Of a stretch of DNA of 64,000 nt, positions 1 to 9,412 are shown one piece after another. The stretch's first letter is position 1. Every line of letters starts with the position of its first letter. The stretch comes from Ascoidea tarda (nom. inval.). Its lineage: Eukaryota > Ascomycota > Saccharomycetes > Ascoideales > Ascoideaceae. The notes below the pieces were generated by a model, which was not told where the DNA came from, did not search any database, and worked only from the letters and a program-made list of their open reading frames with translations. Position numbers and translations under genes: made by a program. Where the stretch lies: contig JAKTTS010000010.1 of NCBI GenBank assembly GCA_030560485.1, positions 1-64,000 on the forward strand, in the 5' to 3' direction.

Positions 1-1344
1 GGTTGTGATTTGTTCACCACCAAACCTGCCAACAGCGACAAGAAGCTCTACAAGACCATTGACCAGCATCTTGCTTCGCTCACTGACAACTACCACATCA
101 ACTCCCTTCCCAAGAACACCTCCACTGCTACCTCCAAGAAGAAAAAAAGAAGGGCCAGTATTTCCAACCTTCCTTCCTCCAACATCAAAAACCTATTGCT
201 TTCATCTAGTATAAACAACATAAACATCATCAAAAACAATAATCTTCCCAACTCAAATCAAAATTCAAATTCAAATTCTAATGGAATCATCAAGAACACT
301 CTAAAGAACTCAAGATCCTTTTCGGCTACTGCCTATCCTGTCAATCAGAAATCCCTTATCGATAAAGTCCTATCCAATAACAACTCTAAAAAAATAGACC
401 CAATACCAAATAACAAAGCTGCCAATACCAATAACACTGATGCTGATAATAATACCAATACAAACACCAATACTAACAGTAATGGCAGTTCAATTGCCAT
501 CACAACTACCGATAAAAATATCATTGACGAAAACTCACTGTACTTGGATATATCTCCATCTACTCCCATCAACGACGACCTTCAGCTTTCTCTTTTAAAT
601 CAATCGCCCTTTGGTCCCTTGAATTACACTGCTAGTAGGAGAACTTTTGCCTATTTGATCGCGATCTTAAACACAAATTATCCTGATCATGATTTCTCCT
701 TCTTGCAGCCCTCGGACTTTAAAAAAATATCATTCTTACAGTTACGCTCAAATTTCGATAACACTTTAATCTCTCTAGGCAAATCTCCCAAACAGTGGAT
801 TTGGGATACTATAAATAACCACATCTCAATCAATGATTCGGTCATCTATTACCACCTTCCAAACAACAACTTCCTTCAAGACGAAATCCACACTTTATGG
901 CTAAACCACTGGTTTATATTTAACAAAAAAAGAAAAAGAGTAGCCTTTCTCTACTTGAGTGCATCCAGACTAAACAACAACTCCAACATAAATACAAATG
1001 CAAATGCAAATCAAAACACTTTCACAAACAACAGCAACTTCAGTATAAATAGTATAAACAACGTCTCCTCACTTTTAAATCAAAAGGATTTGATCTCTTC
1101 TAATGAAAACATAAATTTCTTCACCAAAAATAATGGCTTCTCTAATAACTTTTCCTTCAACAACAACAAAATAAATCCCATCAATTCCTTCTACAAATCT
1201 CGAAATAGAAAGAAATCAATCACAATCGACGAAGAATATGATAACGACTATTATTACGATTCTGACGACTATTATAACCAAGATTATAACTCAAATTATT
1301 ACTATGATGATGTATTTCTCTCTGATGATTCCTCCTCTCGCTAA
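1..1344 (+). CDS. MAF1: Maf1, RNA polymerase III repressor (5' end outside window)
   Basis: Maf1 is the conserved nuclear/cytoplasmic repressor that binds RNA polymerase III and shuts down tRNA synthesis under stress. The open frame runs in from the left edge and already reads CDLFTTKPANSDKKLYKTID, which matches Maf1 box A, so the first codons lie outside the window. No in-frame ATG precedes it here. A long Asn/Ser-rich linker follows. It contains KKKRRASIS near the start, an RRxS site of the PKA/Sch9 type that controls yeast Maf1. The second conserved block, SRRTFAYLIAILNTNYPDHDF through KKRKRVAFLYLSASRL, lies at about 627-975. The C-terminal tail is rich in Asp and Tyr, as in yeast Maf1. 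S. cerevisiae MAF1 has an intron near its 5' end; whether this one does cannot be seen. Identification is confident. Confidence 0.93.
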   Translation, partial: GCDLFTTKPANSDKKLYKTIDQHLASLTDNYHINSLPKNTSTATSKKKKRRASISNLPSSNIKNLLLSSSINNINIIKNNNLPNSNQNSNSNSNGIIKNTLKNSRSFSATAYPVNQKSLIDKVLSNNNSKKIDPIPNNKAANTNNTDADNNTNTNTNTNSNGSSIAITTTDKNIIDENSLYLDISPSTPINDDLQLSLLNQSPFGPLNYTASRRTFAYLIAILNTNYPDHDFSFLQPSDFKKISFLQLRSNFDNTLISLGKSPKQWIWDTINNHISINDSVIYYHLPNNNFLQDEIHTLWLNHWFIFNKKRKRVAFLYLSASRLNNNSNINTNANANQNTFTNNSNFSINSINNVSSLLNQKDLISSNENINFFTKNNGFSNNFSFNNNKINPINSFYKSRNRKKSITIDEEYDNDYYYDSDDYYNQDYNSNYYYDDVFLSDDSSSR

Positions 1345-1902
1345 GGTTTGACATTGAATACCTGACTATCCATTTTTATACGCGTTTTCTCTGATGTTAA
1401 TTTTGTTTTCTTTACTTTGCTTTCTACTTTATTCACATACTCTTACTTTCTTTAACCTGTCTTCTTTACTCTTCAAACACGACCTTTTCGGCAGCAGATT
1501 CTGTTTTGTCATCAGCGCAATGAGAAGAAGTTGCTGCAGATAGGACTCGAACCTACTTGGAGAAACCTTCAGCATCCTAAACCCTGGTTTGAAGCACCGG
1601 TATGGTGTTGTATTAGCCACTCTACCACGAAGACAAAGCCAAATTTTTGCGCGCCATTTTTTGCCATTTTGTGCCATTTTTTTTATTCTTATTCATTCTA
1701 TCATTTTCACGTGACAAATTTGGCATAAAAATAGATTTCTTTCCATCTTTCAATATTTACATGTTTAGATAGATATATTCCAGTATTAATATATATTGGT
1801 TATATATAATTATATATAATTATATGCTTATATTTTTATGCCCTTATTATGATAAATATATGATACATAATATTTCATTTTTAATCCTTAATTGTTTTTA
1901 AA
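1345..1902. promoter_or_regulatory. Intergenic MAF1-MNN10 with E-box
   Basis: Apart from the tRNA-like element, this gap holds a CACGTG palindrome at 1708-1713 in the context TTCACGTGAC, about 195 bp before the MNN10 ATG. This is a Cbf1/Pho4-type site. It also holds an ACGCGT at 1380-1385 just after MAF1, three GCCATTTT repeats at about 1655-1682, and an alternating TATA-rich stretch at 1775-1830 that could serve as the MNN10 core promoter. Assignment to MNN10 rests on position only. Confidence 0.4.
1533..1640 (-). tRNA. tRNA-like sequence with A and B boxes, probably degenerate
   Basis: The minus strand has a perfect B box (GGTTCGAGTCC, about 1544-1554) inside a pairable T arm. It also has an A-box/D arm reading GTA-GAGTGGCTAA-TAC, the class II (Leu/Ser) pattern with a compensated stem. 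Three things argue against an intact tRNA. The sequence before the D arm (GTCTTCG) does not pair with the sequence after the T arm (CTGCAGC). About 20 extra bases separate the D arm from the best anticodon hairpin (CAGGG-TTTAGGA-TGCTG). No run of four T follows on the minus strand before MAF1. It may be a tRNA pseudogene, a TFIIIC-binding site, or the leader of a Pol III RNA. Confidence 0.4.
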
Positions 1903-3138
1903 ATGAGCTCTATATCTCAAAGAATACCAAAAAAATCCGATTTGAATGATGAAGAACTGTCAATCCCTTATGAATATGAAAAATTAAACTACAATAACCC
2001 ATCTTTTGCAACAACTTCTTTCAATTCTTTTGTTTATTTCTCTATTTTCTACAAATATTACAGCAAGTTAAAACAACAATTACTCAATAATAAAAAAATC
2101 CTTTTTGGCATCATATTGTTATTTCTTATAAATTCCTTGACTAGTTTAAAATTGCCTTTAGTTTCTTTTTTTTCTTTTCAGAATTTGATCTCGTTGCTAT
2201 CTGCTAATAATATCAATAATAACAATAACAATAGCTCAATTTCCTCAAACTCGTTATTGAATTTTCAATTCAACGATCTTTTTTCTTTCAACAAAAACCC
2301 TAAGATCGTCATTGTCTTAGCCGCTAATGAAGGTGGTGGTGTCCTTAAATGGAAGGGTGCTCAGGAATGGTCTGTTGAAAGATCTTCTATCAACAACAAA
2401 AAATACTATGCCAAAAAGCATGGATATGGATTGACTATAAAGGACATGACAATTAAAAAACGATATTCTCATGAATGGAGAGAAAGCTGGGAAAAAGTGG
2501 ATATCTTGAAACAAACAATGAGACAGTATCCCAACACTGAGTGGTTTTGGTGGCTAGATTTACATACATATATAATGGAGCCAGAGTTTTCATTAGAAGA
2601 TCATATTTTCAACAAAATCAACGAAATTTCCTACAGATCGTTAAATAATTCGTTCAATCCATTGGATTTGAAAATCGATATACCATATATTAACTATCAA
2701 AACAATCCAATTGAAATGTTGATAGCCCAAGATTGCGGTGGATTTAATTTAGGATCGTTTTTTATTCGAAAATCCAAATGGTCAGAATTATTGTTGGATA
2801 TTTGGTGGGATCCAGCGTTTTATGAGCAAATGCATATGATTTGGGAACATAAAGAGCAAGATTCACTTGAAACATTGTACAATACACAGGCTTGGATTCG
2901 AGAGAGAATAGCGTTTCTACCATTAAAGTCTATAAATGCTTTTCCCCCAGGGGCTTGCAGTGATAAAGCTGACGATCCACAATTTTTTTACAATGAAACA
3001 GATCGAGATTTTTTAATTAATATGGCCGGTTGTGAATGGGGCAGAGATTGCTGGAGTGAAATGGAACATTATAAGAAGTTATCTAAAAGATTAAATGACC
3101 AACCCTGGTATAAGAGTTTATTCAAGTATTTATTGTGA
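1903..3138 (+). CDS. MNN10: Mnn10-type alpha-1,6-mannosyltransferase subunit (GT34)
   Basis: This is a Golgi type II membrane glycosyltransferase of family GT34, a subunit of the mannan polymerase II complex that extends the alpha-1,6 backbone of N-linked mannan. The 411-residue protein has a short cytoplasmic N-terminus, one hydrophobic segment at about 65-82, an Asn-rich stem, and a lumenal catalytic domain from about residue 134. Diagnostic blocks are EGGGVLKWKGAQEW, YAKKHGYGLTIKDMT, RYSHEWRESWEKVDILKQT, WFWWLDLHTYIMEP (metal/sugar-nucleotide site region), AQDCGGFNLGSFFIRKS, NAFPPGACS and NMAGCEWGRDCWSEM. These match Mnn10 more closely than Mnn11 as far as I recall the two. The first ATG at 1903 follows A-rich sequence and fits. 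Length is near the S. cerevisiae protein (393 residues). Confidence 0.85.
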   Translation: MSSISQRIPKKSDLNDEELSIPYEYEKLNYNNPSFATTSFNSFVYFSIFYKYYSKLKQQLLNNKKILFGIILLFLINSLTSLKLPLVSFFSFQNLISLLSANNINNNNNNSSISSNSLLNFQFNDLFSFNKNPKIVIVLAANEGGGVLKWKGAQEWSVERSSINNKKYYAKKHGYGLTIKDMTIKKRYSHEWRESWEKVDILKQTMRQYPNTEWFWWLDLHTYIMEPEFSLEDHIFNKINEISYRSLNNSFNPLDLKIDIPYINYQNNPIEMLIAQDCGGFNLGSFFIRKSKWSELLLDIWWDPAFYEQMHMIWEHKEQDSLETLYNTQAWIRERIAFLPLKSINAFPPGACSDKADDPQFFYNETDRDFLINMAGCEWGRDCWSEMEHYKKLSKRLNDQPWYKSLFKYLL

Positions 3139-3157
3139 AAAAAAAAATCGAAAAAAG

Positions 3158-3186
3158 AAAAAAAAAAAAAAAATAATGTTTTTAGT

Positions 3187-3221
<35 letters not shown>
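3158..3221. repeat. A16 run followed by T33 run in a convergent gap
   Basis: A run of about 16 A (3158-3173) is followed 15 bases later by an uninterrupted run of about 33 T (3189-3221), within the 163-bp space between the converging MNN10 and TRS23 genes. Either strand could use it as a terminator or poly(A) region, and the two runs could pair. Exact length may be affected by sequencing error in homopolymers. Confidence 0.8.
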
Positions 3222-3222
<1 letters not shown>

Positions 3223-3301
3223 GTTATTTTTGATTATTTGTTTAGTCAATTTACTTTTTTTTTATCAGTATTCTATTTTGGAATGGGTAATTTAATTTAT
3301 G

Positions 3302-4291
3302 TTAAACAGGTTTAAGTAATTGAGTTGTTTTCAAATCAAATAATTCACAACGAATTGGCATTTCTAAATTATAAAAGGGATTTTTCATCACGTAGTCCGA
3401 GAAAATAATGTAAATTTTTCTTAAAATCAATTCGGCATCTTTTAAATCACTGTTAAGATCGATAGTGGATGTCAGATCTAAATTTGAATTGATGTTTGAA
3501 TTTGTTGAATTTAGATCACTACTAAAAGCGATATTACTGCTGTTATTGTTATTTGAAATGGTGGTATTAGAAGAAATTGTCGCAGCAGTGTTTATGCTAT
3601 TTATACTACTGATATTAGTGTTAATTGTGCTTGTATTGTTGTTGGTTTGATCATGACTGGTTAGGTTGTTTGATAGCACTCCATTTGGAGAGGTGACAAG
3701 GATGAATTTGATTCCAGTTAGTGATTGAAACAAGTAAATGTTGAAGAAATCAGTTTGAATGAAATTCAACCCTGTTTTGTTTGAAGTGTAGTTTACTGGT
3801 AAAGGGTGGTTCAAAAAGGAATTCGTATTCAAAAGAGACCTTGGATTGCCTGTGGATAGTAGAAACTTGTTGTTGATGTTGTTGTTGGTGAAATTTGTGA
3901 AATTGGCGACAAAGTTGTTGACAAGATGATCATGTTCAGACAAATTGAAGGCATTGGGCTGGCTGGCATTTTTTGGCGTGCTGTTGACATTGTTCAAGGT
4001 GGAGGAGGTGCTCAAGATGGAGGATCTGTTGGGGATGCCAGCGTTCAGAGAGGACTTGGGGGTGTTCTTAGGGCTATCGACAGGAGTATTTGTAGTGGAC
4101 TGGCCAGCAGCAGCAGAGTCGTCGTGAAGAGAGAATGGTGTTATCTTGGAAGCAATGGCATGGACACCATGGATAGTTCCTGCAAGCACCAAGTAGTCGT
4201 TGGCAGACAACTTCAAGAGACCTGGATTGTAGTCCTGCTGGTAGATCAATCCCCCAGCCTTGTTGAGAATGTAGAGCGAGTAGATAGTCAT
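3302..4291 (-). CDS. TRS23: Trs23 (TRAPPC4/sybindin) subunit of TRAPP
   Basis: Trs23 is a core subunit of the TRAPP complexes, which act as exchange factor for the Rab GTPase Ypt1 in ER-Golgi and Golgi traffic. The N-terminal longin-like half reads [17 protein letters not shown] then [20 protein letters not shown]. The C-terminal half has [20 protein letters not shown] and ends [31 protein letters not shown], a strong sybindin signature. The two halves are separated by Asn/Ser/Thr-rich insertions, making about 329 residues against 219 in S. cerevisiae. The open frame extends upstream to 4321 but only with a TTG, so the ATG at 4291 (MTIYSLY) is the start. It is divergent from RMI1. Confidence 0.9.
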   Translation of the reverse strand: MTIYSLYILNKAGGLIYQQDYNPGLLKLSANDYLVLAGTIHGVHAIASKITPFSLHDDSAAAGQSTTNTPVDSPKNTPKSSLNAGIPNRSSILSTSSTLNNVNSTPKNASQPNAFNLSEHDHLVNNFVANFTNFTNNNINNKFLLSTGNPRSLLNTNSFLNHPLPVNYTSNKTGLNFIQTDFFNIYLFQSLTGIKFILVTSPNGVLSNNLTSHDQTNNNTSTINTNISSINSINTAATISSNTTISNNNNSSNIAFSSDLNSTNSNINSNLDLTSTIDLNSDLKDAELILRKIYIIFSDYVMKNPFYNLEMPIRCELFDLKTTQLLKPV

Positions 4292-4483
4292 AATGCTGCC
4301 AACTATCGGTTGTTTCCTCAAAGACCCATCACTGCCTTTATCAAATCCAGATATAATCCCTGTGGATGTTGGATGTACAAACCGCCAAAAGTGTCAAAAG
4401 TGCCACCATAGCCAGAGATGCTTCTGCTGTTTCTGCTGTTTCTGCTGTTTCTGGTTCCCCTGCTTCTCCTACTTCTTCCTCCC

Positions 4484-5182
4484 ATGGCTGCGAACTCCAG
4501 CTACTTAAACGCAGACATCTTTAGAGACTCACCCACCTTCGACTCCTCTGCCTCCAATCAGAGAGCCCTCCAGGCCTCGCGAAACTCATTTGTTCCAGCT
4601 CTTACCACCCAGCACAGCTTCAAGACCATCATCAACAAGCCTGTACTTTTCCAGATCTTGTTCATCGACAACATCAAACAGTCCAAGTTCAACCAGATCG
4701 ACAACTGGCTTGAGTTCCAGAACCCTCTTGCTGTGTCCACTGACAAGCTCAGAAACTCAAAGAAAGGCTCTGGCGCTAACCGAAATAATAGAATCATCAA
4801 AAGCGTCGACCTCGACAATGACAATGACAATGACACCAACAGCAACTCTCTCACAGACACCAGCTCTTTGAACGCCATCTACAAATTGATCTTGCAAGAC
4901 TCCCAGGGAAACCTCTGCTATGCTTTCGAATTAGAGAACTTGGATTTCCTCCACTCCTCGGACAGATCCAACAATCCCAATGCTCTTCTTAACCCATTGC
5001 CAGTTCCTCTAGGCTCCAAGATCATTGTCTACAACTGTCTTGTTCTTGAAGGAACCTTGATGCTCAATAACAAGGGCACAGAGTACCTAGGAGGCCAGCT
5101 TCTTGTCCTTAACGACAACATCTCCTCAAAGGTGATCAAAAACTTCAAGGCAATACTAGAGCTTCTTTCGACCACAAATTAA
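4484..5182 (+). CDS. RMI1: Rmi1, OB-fold partner of Sgs1-Top3
   Basis: Rmi1 is the small OB-fold subunit of the RecQ helicase-topoisomerase III complex that dissolves double Holliday junctions. The recognisable block is the OB-fold region LILQDSQGNLCYAFELENLDFL, then PLPVPLGSKIIVYNCLVLEG and LNNKGTEYLGGQLLVLND. The N-terminal PVLFQILFIDNIKQSKFN also fits the family. An in-frame ATG at 4418 would add 22 nearly all Leu/Phe/Val residues from a CTGCTGTTT repeat. That would look like a signal peptide, which makes no sense for a nuclear protein, so the ATG at 4484 (MAANSSYL) is preferred. The whole ORF uses GC-richer codons than its neighbour DOM34. Confidence 0.8.
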   Translation: MAANSSYLNADIFRDSPTFDSSASNQRALQASRNSFVPALTTQHSFKTIINKPVLFQILFIDNIKQSKFNQIDNWLEFQNPLAVSTDKLRNSKKGSGANRNNRIIKSVDLDNDNDNDTNSNSLTDTSSLNAIYKLILQDSQGNLCYAFELENLDFLHSSDRSNNPNALLNPLPVPLGSKIIVYNCLVLEGTLMLNNKGTEYLGGQLLVLNDNISSKVIKNFKAILELLSTTN

Positions 5183-5568
5183 CATACTGCACAATATTAT
5201 TTGCAAGAACCCATCCTTAGCCATCAATTCTCAATTCTGAGTTCTCATTTTCATTCTTATTCTTATTCTTATTATTTTTATTTTCATCTCCTTTTAAACT
5301 TTAGACTCTTTTATGCTTTTTTATGCTTCTCCATGTCTGCACCAGTCCCACGGTTTCACAAAACAAAAGCTAAAAATTTTCAGGAAAACAAATAGAGAAC
5401 TTTTCAATTTCATCATCTCAACAATACACCTATTCTGTAACCACTTGGACAAATTTTATACATTATATAAAGCCTAACCATCCTCATGATAACATCTTAC
5501 TTTTTCCTTTTATATTTTCTTTTATTATAATTTTCAAATACCTTTGATATTTTTTCTTTAATTCAAAA
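5183..5568 (+). promoter_or_regulatory. DOM34 upstream region with TATA box
   Basis: The gap between RMI1 and DOM34 holds TATATAAA at 5464-5471, about 100 bp before the DOM34 ATG, followed by T-rich sequence as in yeast start-site windows. Repeated TTATTC/TTATTTT near 5250 marks the RMI1 3' end. No other gene is visible in it. Confidence 0.5.
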
Positions 5569-6774
5569 ATGAAAATCCTCAAGAAAGCAATCGATAAACA
5601 TAAATCTGGTTACGTCAGATTACAAGCTGAAGACAATGAAGACCTATGGGCCATCTATAATTTAATTCAAAAAGACCATACTGAAATAGAAATCAAAACA
5701 AATTACAACTTCAAAAAGGAGTTTGGAAATGGCAAAACCAAAATAGAAAAAAAAATCTTGGTATTAAGACTAATTGTTCAAAAAATTGACTATAAATCAC
5801 ACTACGATTCAATTAGATTACAAGGTAGAACTACATCTGAAAACGATTTTGTATCTAAGAACTCCTTTGAATCTGTTCAAATCGACTTTAATTATCCCTT
5901 TAATTTGTACCTAGAACAATGGGATAAAGTATCCTTACAAATCCTACAATCCTGCACAATAGATCAAAAAGCTGAAGTTGGTGCCATTCTATTAGATGAA
6001 GGTCTAGCTAACTTTTGTCTTTTAACTGACACTGTCTCCATTTTCAAGACTAATGTCACAAAATCTTTCCCTAGGAAAAGAAGAGGTGATAATTCCCAAT
6101 ATGATAAAGCCTTAAACTCCTTTTATAATCAAATTTATGAAACATTGAAAACAGCTTTTAACCTAGAAAAATTAAAAGCTATTATAATATCTTCTCCAGG
6201 ATTTTGGGCTCAAGATTTATTAAAAAAAATTATTGAAACTGCTCAAGCAAAAACTGATAAATTAGTTTTGAATGCAAAACAAAAATTCTTAATAGCCCAT
6301 TCTTCAACTGGCCTTTTGCAAAGTTTAGATGAAATCTTAAAAGATAAATCTGTCTTGAGAAAATTAGCTGATACAAAATTTTCAATAAATATTCATATTT
6401 TAAATCAATTTTTAAAAAAAATTAATGACGATGATTATACTGCTTGCTATGGTGATGTTGATGTAATTAAAGCTATTGAAATGGGCGTCGTTCAAAACAT
6501 CCTAATAACTGATACAAAGTTTAGAGCCGATGATCCAAATATTAGAAAAAAATATCTTAATCTTATCGATCAAGTTGAAAGAACTGGTGGTGAAGCCACC
6601 ATTTTTTCAACTTTACATGATTCTGGGGTTCAATTACAAAATTTAACTGGTATTGGTTGCATTTTAAGATACCCTGTTCCTGAATTATTCGAAGATGATG
6701 ATGATCCTGAACAAAATTCTGATGATTCTGATTCTGATAATGATGAATCAGATGACGACGAGGATATCTTTTAG
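5569..6774 (+). CDS. DOM34: Dom34 (Pelota), ribosome rescue factor
   Basis: Dom34 is the eRF1-like factor that, with Hbs1, enters stalled ribosomes and splits them during no-go and non-stop decay. The 401-residue protein follows the family throughout. It has the N-terminal Sm-like domain (MKILKKAIDKHKSGYVRLQAEDNEDLWAIYNLI), the basic PRKRRGD loop at about 167-173 that contacts RNA in Pelota proteins, the central domain (KLKAIIISSPGFWAQDLL, FLIAHSSTGLLQSLDE), and the C-terminal domain (CYGDVDVIKAIEMGVVQNILITD, GGEATIFSTLHDSGVQLQNLTGIGCILRYPVP). No GGQ hydrolysis motif is present, as expected. An acidic tail (DDDDPEQNSDDSDSDNDESDDDED) extends beyond the S. cerevisiae protein. The gene lies tail to tail with CUE3. 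Confidence 0.96.
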   Translation: MKILKKAIDKHKSGYVRLQAEDNEDLWAIYNLIQKDHTEIEIKTNYNFKKEFGNGKTKIEKKILVLRLIVQKIDYKSHYDSIRLQGRTTSENDFVSKNSFESVQIDFNYPFNLYLEQWDKVSLQILQSCTIDQKAEVGAILLDEGLANFCLLTDTVSIFKTNVTKSFPRKRRGDNSQYDKALNSFYNQIYETLKTAFNLEKLKAIIISSPGFWAQDLLKKIIETAQAKTDKLVLNAKQKFLIAHSSTGLLQSLDEILKDKSVLRKLADTKFSINIHILNQFLKKINDDDYTACYGDVDVIKAIEMGVVQNILITDTKFRADDPNIRKKYLNLIDQVERTGGEATIFSTLHDSGVQLQNLTGIGCILRYPVPELFEDDDDPEQNSDDSDSDNDESDDDEDIF

Positions 6775-6987
6775 CTAAAATAGTAAATATTCACCTCTTT
6801 TTTTTTGTATTATATAAAATCTTTTTTTTTCTTTCCCATTAGTTCATTCCTTATTATTTTTGTTCTTTTTCTTTTTTAATCTTTTTCAATAACTAATAAT
6901 CTTAGATTTCAGGTAAAACTTTTTCTTATTCTCTTGCGTCAAACAAAGCAATAAATGCAAATTATTTATTAATCACTATAACATTCA

Positions 6988-9222
6988 TTAGGCATTGGGT
7001 AAAGTGAATGCCATTTTTCTATCGTGACCCGCTTTTCTATTATGATTCCCTGCTTTAGATTTATTTCTTTCTTTCCAAGCATAATCTTTCTTTTTTTTAT
7101 CACTGTTCTTATTATTCTGTTTTTCAGTATCAGTACGATTAGCAGTGTTATTTTCAGTATTATTATTAGCAGAACTATTGTTTCTTCCAGTATTTTTTTT
7201 GTTTTGTCTTGTTTTATTATTAAATTTATTATTAGAATTGGCATTCGAATTGGTGTTAGAACTGGAATTGGAATTATTTATATTTGATTTTCTACTTCTA
7301 GAATTTGTATTTGATATCTCTTTCTCCTTTTCTGTCTCTTCAGTTTGATTTTCGTGTATATCTTCTTCATAGGTCTGTCTTCTATAAGATGTCCTTGGGA
7401 TCAAAAGTTCCTGTTTACCACCAAACATATATTTTTCTTCCAATATTTTAGCCCTCTTAGGACTTTTAACAATCATACGTGCCCATCCTTCGATTTGTTC
7501 GTCTGACCAATTGGTAGTTTTTTTTAAATTTTTTCTGGTTGAACTATTTCTAGATGTCTTTGTTAAATCCTGCGGTGTCTTTTTAAATATATTCCAAAGC
7601 ATCTTTTCAATCTTATCATATTCGTTATTGCTGTTGTTGTTATTATTATCATTATTATTATTATTTTTGTTATTACTTTTGTTATTACTATTATTATTAC
7701 TGCTAGAGCCGGAATTAACTCCAGTTGCAATCTCTGCTTCAAGATAAGTATCATCGGGTTCGTCTTCATCTGATTCATATAATAATTTTAAAGCCATAGA
7801 TAAAGTTTTTTCACGACTTTTGTTCTCATTTTCCAAGTTATCGTTTAACGCAAATTTCTTTTTACCAAAAGTAACATCCTTTGAACTTATCTTTAGATTT
7901 GAAATATCGTCGCCATCATAGATTGATCTCTTTACCTGTCGCTTTATAGACTGCTGCTGCTGCTGCTGCTGCTGTTGCTGTTGTTGTTGTTGTTGTTGCT
8001 GTATAGGTTCTTCCCTGGGAATTGAATTAGGTAAATCAGGATCTTCCAATAATTTATTAGTAAGAGTCTCAATATCGATATATTGTTCTAATAATTTTGT
8101 TGCTTGGTATTTTGTAACTTGGGGAAATAAATCAGTGATCATATCAAGATCTGCTTGATTTACATTAACAGCAAAAGCATTTGAAGGGCCAACTGAAGCA
8201 CTACTTATCTCTAGTTGGTTGTCTGTATCTGGCTGTTTATATTGATCAAAATTCAAAAAAGGCAAATGCTGTTCTAAACCAGGTCGAGCAGTTTTATAAA
8301 AATCACTTAAAACAACTGAAGTGAAAAGTGGATAAGTTTTTAAAGAATGAATATTGGTGATGCCCAATTCAATAAATAATTGAGAAGCTTTTTCTAATGA
8401 ACAAGATAATAGAGAAATAAACATCAACTGCTTGGCCATTTCAGAATGGGCACCTTCTCCATTTGAGTAGTATTTTTCTAATGATTCAATCCAAGAAAGA
8501 GTATTAAATTTGCTTGTAAAGGAAAACACTGCGTTGCTGTTGCTTCCTTTTGAGAGTTGGTTGGATCTTTTGTTATTTACTTTGTATTGTTTTTCGTTAT
8601 TATTTGTCTTTTTTTTTTCATTGCTACTGTTAAACTGAATGTTAACAACGTCTAGTAGTATTGCTAAGGTCTTTATGTCTTCGAGTTGAAATTTGGTGTT
8701 GCTGACCATAAACAATATATTTTTTTGAACCGAAGAAATGGAATTTATAAAGCCATTGCCAAAGGAGCCATCTGTTATCTTTCTGATGGATCTTGGATCA
8801 ACTTTAACATAGGACTTGATTAGATCCCAGGTTGCAGAGCCATTGAACTTCAAGCCGAGTAGGCCATTTTTCTTGATGAATTGAAAGACGAGGTTCTTCA
8901 ACTGCGCAGAATTTTCTCTGATTTGAGGATTGACAGCACCCAAGGTGAAGACCTTTCCCTCTTCCTGAGAGGATTCCTTCAAATAGCCCTTGATGAACAG
9001 CTTCAATTGTTCGTGGGACTTTTCATTCAATGGAACAGTGAATTCGTCAGAAGATAAAAAGGCCATCAAGTGGATGTAGACCTCAAGAAGATGGACCCAA
9101 ATGACAGGGTCTTTGTCATACAAGGAGGACCTCAACTTGAATGGAGGATATGCCACGATGGGGATATCTAGAAGCTCCTGCTGGTCGATGGTAAAGCCCC
9201 TTTTGATGGTGTAGGAGGCCAT
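6988..9222 (-). CDS. CUE3: Cue3 (ASCC2 homologue), ribosome quality trigger complex
   Basis: Cue3/Rqt3 is the ubiquitin-binding subunit of the RQT complex (with Slh1 and Rqt4), which splits collided ribosomes marked by ubiquitin. The conserved N-terminal region has PIVAYPPFKLRSSLYDKDPVIWVHLLEVY. A CUE ubiquitin-binding domain lies at about residues 357-394 (DLDMITDLFPQVTKYQATKLLEQY). A Gln run encoded by mixed CAG/CAA follows (about 7953-8001), then acidic and Asn-rich linkers and a strongly basic C-terminus. The frame opens upstream to 9312 but begins with TTG, so the ATG at 9222 (MASYTIKRGF) is taken as the start, giving about 744 residues against 624 in S. cerevisiae. The first 350 bp of coding are GC-richer than the rest. 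Confidence 0.85.
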   Translation of the reverse strand: MASYTIKRGFTIDQQELLDIPIVAYPPFKLRSSLYDKDPVIWVHLLEVYIHLMAFLSSDEFTVPLNEKSHEQLKLFIKGYLKESSQEEGKVFTLGAVNPQIRENSAQLKNLVFQFIKKNGLLGLKFNGSATWDLIKSYVKVDPRSIRKITDGSFGNGFINSISSVQKNILFMVSNTKFQLEDIKTLAILLDVVNIQFNSSNEKKKTNNNEKQYKVNNKRSNQLSKGSNSNAVFSFTSKFNTLSWIESLEKYYSNGEGAHSEMAKQLMFISLLSCSLEKASQLFIELGITNIHSLKTYPLFTSVVLSDFYKTARPGLEQHLPFLNFDQYKQPDTDNQLEISSASVGPSNAFAVNVNQADLDMITDLFPQVTKYQATKLLEQYIDIETLTNKLLEDPDLPNSIPREEPIQQQQQQQQQQQQQQQQQSIKRQVKRSIYDGDDISNLKISSKDVTFGKKKFALNDNLENENKSREKTLSMALKLLYESDEDEPDDTYLEAEIATGVNSGSSSNNNSNNKSNNKNNNNNDNNNNNSNNEYDKIEKMLWNIFKKTPQDLTKTSRNSSTRKNLKKTTNWSDEQIEGWARMIVKSPKRAKILEEKYMFGGKQELLIPRTSYRRQTYEEDIHENQTEETEKEKEISNTNSRSRKSNINNSNSSSNTNSNANSNNKFNNKTRQNKKNTGRNNSSANNNTENNTANRTDTEKQNNKNSDKKKKDYAWKERNKSKAGNHNRKAGHDRKMAFTLPNA
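7953..8001 (-). repeat. CAG/CAA microsatellite coding poly-Gln in CUE3
   Basis: About sixteen consecutive Gln codons on the minus strand. Read on the plus strand they appear as a CTG block followed by a TTG block. The two pure blocks suggest recent slippage. Confidence 0.9.
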
Positions 9223-9412
9223 GGGAACAATTTTCAGTGGTTTGTCTTTGCAGTGATTTGTGAAGTGATGAGAAACAAAATTTACAAATCTGCAAAGGAC
9301 GGATTTATACAAAATTTCTTTTGGGCCTTTCGAAAAGTGCTGATTATTAATCTTCTACATTTTGAGGAGTATTGGATATTGCATTAGAAAGTATATATAG
9401 GAGGAAGCTGAG

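Noticed and set aside
4418-4483. Signal peptide-like Leu-rich N-terminus of RMI1
   Set aside because: It arises from a CTGCTGTTT repeat in the leader; a nuclear OB-fold protein should not have it and an ATG follows at 4484.
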